From: Planktosalinus sp963977065
GTDB lineage: Bacteria; Bacteroidota; Bacteroidia; Flavobacteriales; Flavobacteriaceae
Length of the DNA stretch: 64,000 bases
Assembly (NCBI GenBank): GCA_963977065.1
Contig: CAXBNF010000001.1
Span: 248,001-312,000, forward strand
Direction: 5' to 3'
Position 1 is the stretch's first letter. Every line of letters begins with the position of its first letter. The translations under genes were made by a program, and so were the position numbers. The notes under the pieces are model-generated. The model did no database searches and was not told the origin of the DNA. It saw only the letters and a list, made by a program, of their open reading frames with translations. This document shows positions 60,424 through 64,000 of the stretch, in pieces.

Positions 60424-61457
60424 TTCTTTTCATTAAACAGGTTCAGTTTCTCAAGCCAGAAAGTCTTTCTCTCTAAAAGGAATATATCAATAAATAGCAA
60501 CAGAAGCGCTGCACCCAAAAACCACTGAAAATGATTTTTAAATTCAGAAAATTGAACTGAGTCAAAAGCTTCTTTATCTAAAGTGTTTAAGAATTTTGAA
60601 ACTTCCTCAACAACATCGGAAGTAATATCCCCATATAGAAAAAGTCCCTCGGTTTTTGTGGCGACTTCTCTTAGCACATCTTCTTCCATTCTGGTTATTA
60701 CCCGCTCTCCATTGCTGTCTCGCATATATTCCTGCAGAATACCATTTCTTTTAATTGGGATGGGACCACCTGAAGCTTTTCCAACTGCAATTGAGATGAT
60801 TTTAATACCTTGATTTGAAGCTTCAGTAGAAATTGTTGTAGCATTTCCCTGATGATCTTCTCCGTCTGATATGATTACTAAAACTTTGCTGGTTGGGTTT
60901 TCCGGGTCAAAATAAGTTTTTGATAGCTCAATAGCTTCTGCAATGGCTGTGCCTTGTGAAGAAACCATCTCTGTGTTCATAGCGCTTAAAAACATTCGTG
61001 CAGCATTATAATCAGTTGTAATGGGCAATTGAGGGAAGGCACTGCCGGCGTAACCAATAATTCCCACCCGGTCACCGCCAAGTTTGTTGAGCAACTGGTT
61101 GACAATTTGTTTTGATTTTTCAAGCCTGTTTGGTGCAATGTCTTCAGCGAGCATACTTTTGGAAACATCAATTGCAAAAACCACATCGACTCCTTCCCGT
61201 TTGATTTCTTCGGTTTTAGTGCCAATTCTTGGATTGACTAAAGCGATGACTAATAAAAATAGTGCCAAGGAGACTATGCTAAGTTTTAAAATGCTTTTAA
61301 ACCCGGATTTAGACGGACTTAATCTATTAAGTGCTTCTTTATGAGCAAAGTTTTTTTGGGAACGGTTTTTCCAAAGCATTAATAATAGAAACACGAGAAT
61401 TAGCAACGGTATTGCTGCCAATAATATGAAATATGTTGTGTCTTCTAGTTGATACAT
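60420..61457 (-). CDS. batB: BatB: von Willebrand factor A domain protein
   Basis: This 345-aa protein has two N-terminal membrane helices (about 9-29 and 57-75), a VWA domain with the metal-site motif D97-x-S99-x-S101 (AIDVSKSML) and the acidic SDGED, and a C-terminal membrane helix. VWA domains bind ligands through a metal ion. It abuts batA directly (no gap) and overlaps batC by 4 nt. Confidence 0.92.
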   Translation of the reverse strand: MYQLEDTTYFILLAAIPLLILVFLLLMLWKNRSQKNFAHKEALNRLSPSKSGFKSILKLSIVSLALFLLVIALVNPRIGTKTEEIKREGVDVVFAIDVSKSMLAEDIAPNRLEKSKQIVNQLLNKLGGDRVGIIGYAGSAFPQLPITTDYNAARMFLSAMNTEMVSSQGTAIAEAIELSKTYFDPENPTSKVLVIISDGEDHQGNATTISTEASNQGIKIISIAVGKASGGPIPIKRNGILQEYMRDSNGERVITRMEEDVLREVATKTEGLFLYGDITSDVVEEVSKFLNTLDKEAFDSVQFSEFKNHFQWFLGAALLLLFIDIFLLERKTFWLEKLNLFNEKK

Positions 61458-62465
61458 TTATACAAAGCTTCTAAATAATGTAAATCTTAATAGGAGTTCT
61501 ATTAGTAAAAAGGCGCCTCCCCATAGAACAAAAATCCGGAAGAGTTCTTCAAAACTGGTGTATTGAAACTCTTCAATTTCAGTTTTTTCCAACTTGTTTA
61601 TTTCTTCATATACTTCTTCAAGTTTTGAGGTGCTTACTGCCCTGAAATACTTTCCGCCAGTGGCTTTTGATATTTCTTTTAATAAATCTTCATCAATCAC
61701 AACCGGGATATTTGCATATCTGAAGCTGCCATTTGGGTTAATAGCAACCGGGGCCATTGCATTTCCGGTGGTGCCTAATCCTATTCCATATACTTTGATA
61801 TTAAAAGCAAGCGCAAGTTCTGTGGCTATCATTGGGTCTATATAGCCGGTATTATTAACACCATCTGTAAGCAAGATGACCACTTTGCTGTCTGAGGAAC
61901 TGTCTTTAAGACGGTTTACAGCGGTTGCGAGGCCCTCTCCAATGGCTGTTCCATCTTCTATGGTGTTTCCATAAGAGATGCTGTTGATGGCATTGACCAC
62001 AACAGTTTTATCAGTTGTGAGGGGTACTTGCGTGTAGCTTTCACCTGCATAAATGACAACCCCAATACGGTCATTGGGACGATCCATTACAAAGTTTGAA
62101 GCTACTTTCTTAAGAGCTTCCAGTCTATTGGGTTTTAGATCACGAGCCAGCATACTTCCTGAAACATCCATTGCCATTACAATATCAATACCTTCAGTTG
62201 TTTTTATTCTTGTGGTAGTGTCAACATAGCGTGGTCTTGCCATTGCAATGATAAACAACGATAATGCAATAAGACGAAAAATAAAAAGGAGAGGGCGTAG
62301 TTTTGCCAACCAATTTGATGAGGTTTTAAATCCCTTTAAAGAGGATAATTTTACTGAAGCAGTCAACTCTTTGCGCTTCCATAAAAACCAAGCGATTGCT
62401 ACCGGCAGTGCTAAAAACAGCCAGAAAAACTCAGGATTTACAAATTCAAATTGTAAGGTGCTCAT
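61458..62465 (-). CDS. batA: BatA: von Willebrand factor A domain protein
   Basis: This 335-aa protein has two N-terminal helices (about 13-29 and 55-75), a VWA domain with MIDAS motif D100-x-S102-x-S104 (AMDVSGSML) and D201 (LLTDGVNNT), and a C-terminal membrane helix (about 312-330). It pairs with BatB as two VWA subunits. It overlaps the upstream gene by 4 nt and abuts batB. Confidence 0.92.
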   Translation of the reverse strand: MSTLQFEFVNPEFFWLFLALPVAIAWFLWKRKELTASVKLSSLKGFKTSSNWLAKLRPLLFIFRLIALSLFIIAMARPRYVDTTTRIKTTEGIDIVMAMDVSGSMLARDLKPNRLEALKKVASNFVMDRPNDRIGVVIYAGESYTQVPLTTDKTVVVNAINSISYGNTIEDGTAIGEGLATAVNRLKDSSSDSKVVILLTDGVNNTGYIDPMIATELALAFNIKVYGIGLGTTGNAMAPVAINPNGSFRYANIPVVIDEDLLKEISKATGGKYFRAVSTSKLEEVYEEINKLEKTEIEEFQYTSFEELFRIFVLWGGAFLLIELLLRFTLFRSFV

Positions 62466-64000
62466 CGTTGTTTTATTACTTCTATTTCAACCGAATTTAA
62501 TACTCGTTCCTTTATTTGTTGGGCATAAATATCTTCTTTTTCTGAAACTATCAATATTTCTTGTGTGAATCCACCCTGAGAAAAAATGACCAATTCATAT
62601 TCACTTTTTGCTTTTTTATATTTGTTGTCACCTAAACTGACATTAAACTCACCTGCGGCTTTTATACCTGTAACTCCTTTTTCAGTTGTAAAGGGTTCAT
62701 CCATCACCATTAGATTAGTCGCCCCGGCTTCTTCGAGTAAAATCATTTTTTCTTCCAGTAATAGTTCTAAATTTTGAGCTGTTGTATCTTTTGCTTTTGC
62801 TGATCCCACATAGATGTAAATTTTCTTTTGTATGTCTCCGAAAGTAAAAATATCATCAAGGTTTTTAGTGATTACAAATTCGTCTTGAGTTGATTTTCTT
62901 ACTAAAACCTCGGGAGTCTCCAGTATAACTGCCGGGCTTCCATATTCACTTTTTATCCAAGTTTGCTCCACAAGAGATCTGGTATAATTCCCAAAAATTT
63001 TATCTTTTACATTATTGAATCCAAAAATTAAAGACAATAAAGCAAGTCCAATAATTAATACAGAAGCAATACTTCCGGCTATATAAAAACGTTTTTGTTT
63101 TTGTTTTTTCTTCAATAGTTCTTCTTGATACAGCGCATCTTTTAATTTTTCTTCTTCGGTGGGCTCTGGTATAGATTCGTGTGTTTCTTTGATGATTTCT
63201 TCAATGTCTGCTCTGTCCAGTTGTGCTTGTCCGGATTCCATTTGCATTTTAGCAAATTTGATCAAATCGGCTCTTTTCAATATTTCCCTTAGCCTGTTTA
63301 TGGTTGCCCTGTCAAAATCCAAATGCCCGGAATCCTTATGAAGTTCCAGCTTGAGTATCAATTCATCGGTGGTGCTTTCCAATGCTGCTTCATCTACCTC
63401 GCGGTCGAGATAACGTTTGACAATTTCTGTGAGTGAGGAGTAATAATCTTTCACTCTGTTTTCTTTTAAATATTCTGATGTGTCTAATGTTTTTAATGCA
63501 ACAAGGGCCTCTTCAAAAGGCGGTAATTGCCTTTTAGCCTCTTCAATTTTTTTCTTTTGACGCAAAATAAGATAAATCAAAAGGGCCAAGATTGCTAGAA
63601 TGAGAAATCCCCAAAGCAAATACTTTAACCAGTCTGTTTTAACTGGGGGTACCTCTAGAGCAGGTTTGATATCAAACATGGGTTGCTTTAAAGTGTCCAC
63701 TTCAACATCTGCTACTTCTACAAGTAAGGAATCTGTATAAAAAGCCTTTTCATTGATGCGCAAAAGTTGACTTGGAATCACATATTTGCCGGAGTCAAAT
63801 TGCGTAAGACCATATTTTTTGATGAGTTTTGTTTTTTGATTTTCGTATGAAGTATCTGTTGGATAAAACTCAATCACTTCAAGGGGCATAAAACTTTGAC
63901 CTTCAGGGAAAGTGACTACAGCGCTGGAATCTGTAACTACTTCAATCTGGTATAAAATCTCTTCACCGATCTTGATATTTGTTGTATCTATCGTCGCCTT
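62462..64000 (-). CDS. Bat-operon upstream membrane protein, 5' end off-window
   Basis: The frame stays open from 62462 to the window edge at 64000 (513 codons visible), so the true start lies to the right. The protein has an exported N-terminal part (contains FPEGQSFMPLEVIEFYP), a membrane helix (WLKYLLWGFLILAILALLIYL), a cytoplasmic DUF4381-like segment (LPPFEEALVALKTLDTSEYL, then EVDEAALESTTDEL), a second helix (AGSIASVLIIGLALLSLIF) and a roughly 180-residue C-terminal domain. This gene is regularly found before batA in Bacteroidota. MoxR and DUF58 genes usually lie further upstream, outside the window. Confidence 0.8.
   Translation of the reverse strand, partial: KATIDTTNIKIGEEILYQIEVVTDSSAVVTFPEGQSFMPLEVIEFYPTDTSYENQKTKLIKKYGLTQFDSGKYVIPSQLLRINEKAFYTDSLLVEVADVEVDTLKQPMFDIKPALEVPPVKTDWLKYLLWGFLILAILALLIYLILRQKKKIEEAKRQLPPFEEALVALKTLDTSEYLKENRVKDYYSSLTEIVKRYLDREVDEAALESTTDELILKLELHKDSGHLDFDRATINRLREILKRADLIKFAKMQMESGQAQLDRADIEEIIKETHESIPEPTEEEKLKDALYQEELLKKKQKQKRFYIAGSIASVLIIGLALLSLIFGFNNVKDKIFGNYTRSLVEQTWIKSEYGSPAVILETPEVLVRKSTQDEFVITKNLDDIFTFGDIQKKIYIYVGSAKAKDTTAQNLELLLEEKMILLEEAGATNLMVMDEPFTTEKGVTGIKAAGEFNVSLGDNKYKKAKSEYELVIFSQGGFTQEILIVSEKEDIYAQQIKERVLNSVEIEVIKQR

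Noticed and set aside
1..64000. CRISPR arrays, insertion sequences, prophage genes and rRNA genes
   Set aside because: Both strands were read for regularly spaced repeats, transposase motifs, phage structural or integrase genes and rRNA; none was found.

Overview
The window is about 64 kb of a chromosome from a Bacteroidota bacterium, most likely a Flavobacteriaceae (class Flavobacteriia). The evidence is convergent: a type IX secretion (T9SS type A) C-terminal sorting domain, a batA-batE operon, Bacteroidota-only families (DUF4286, DUF6443-type RHS protein, DUF2490, TM2/DUF2752 cluster), a fused two-domain OlsF-like acyltransferase, low GC with weak Shine-Dalgarno signals, and many matches to the Bacteroidota promoter consensus (TTTG, then about 19 nt, then TAnnTTTG). 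No species can be named from the sequence alone. Most of the window is ordinary housekeeping DNA.

Layout. 1-9.4 kb (minus strand): an RHS polymorphic-toxin-like locus, consisting of a T9SS-sorted repeat protein, a 1051-aa secreted RHS-associated protein, a 1241-aa RHS protein with an AT-rich variable tip, a small membrane protein immediately downstream (candidate immunity protein), and the edge of a second RHS core fragment running off the left end. 9.4-13.1 kb (plus): acetyltransferase, aspartate kinase and an OlsF-like lipid acyltransferase. 13.1-26.3 kb (minus): small membrane proteins, a dehydrogenase-VOC fusion, thioesterase, mgtE, rsmA, a TPR protein, serS, an HTTM protein, ribF, pth, rplY and prs. 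26.4-29.4 kb (plus): tRNA-Leu, HupE/UreJ-like protein, dCMP deaminase and an S41 protease. 29.4-35.4 kb (minus): prolyl oligopeptidase, DoxX, asd, mscL, alr, tdk. 35.5-40.3 kb: a coiled-coil protein, rsmI, an AhpD-like protein, OsmC, a small conserved protein and recJ.

40.3-44.6 kb is the second accessory region: five small AT-rich orphan genes in a head-to-tail row, a roughly 90-bp imperfect repeat with an internal palindrome present twice, a gene remnant of different composition, and a MNT/HEPN toxin-antitoxin pair. 44.6-54.8 kb returns to core genes: lpxH, queD, a 2OG-Fe(II) oxygenase, a MATE transporter, tRNA-Ala, yicC-gmk-nadD, gpsA, pheS, cvpA and a carbonic anhydrase. 55-64 kb (minus) holds an exported second carbonic anhydrase beside a DUF2490 protein, then the Bat operon in the order (off-window) - batA-upstream protein - batA - batB - batC - batD - batE, ending at an AT-rich hairpin.

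The strongest candidates for something new are the RHS tip with its putative immunity gene and the second RHS fragment (1-1134), the repeat-bounded cassette-like row at 40.4-43.7 kb, the paired 14-bp direct repeat upstream of the RHS operon (9022-9063), and the dehydrogenase-VOC fusion at 14.1-15.4 kb. All coordinates, motifs and repeats come from reading the sequence; family names come from recognising motifs, and no database search was run.
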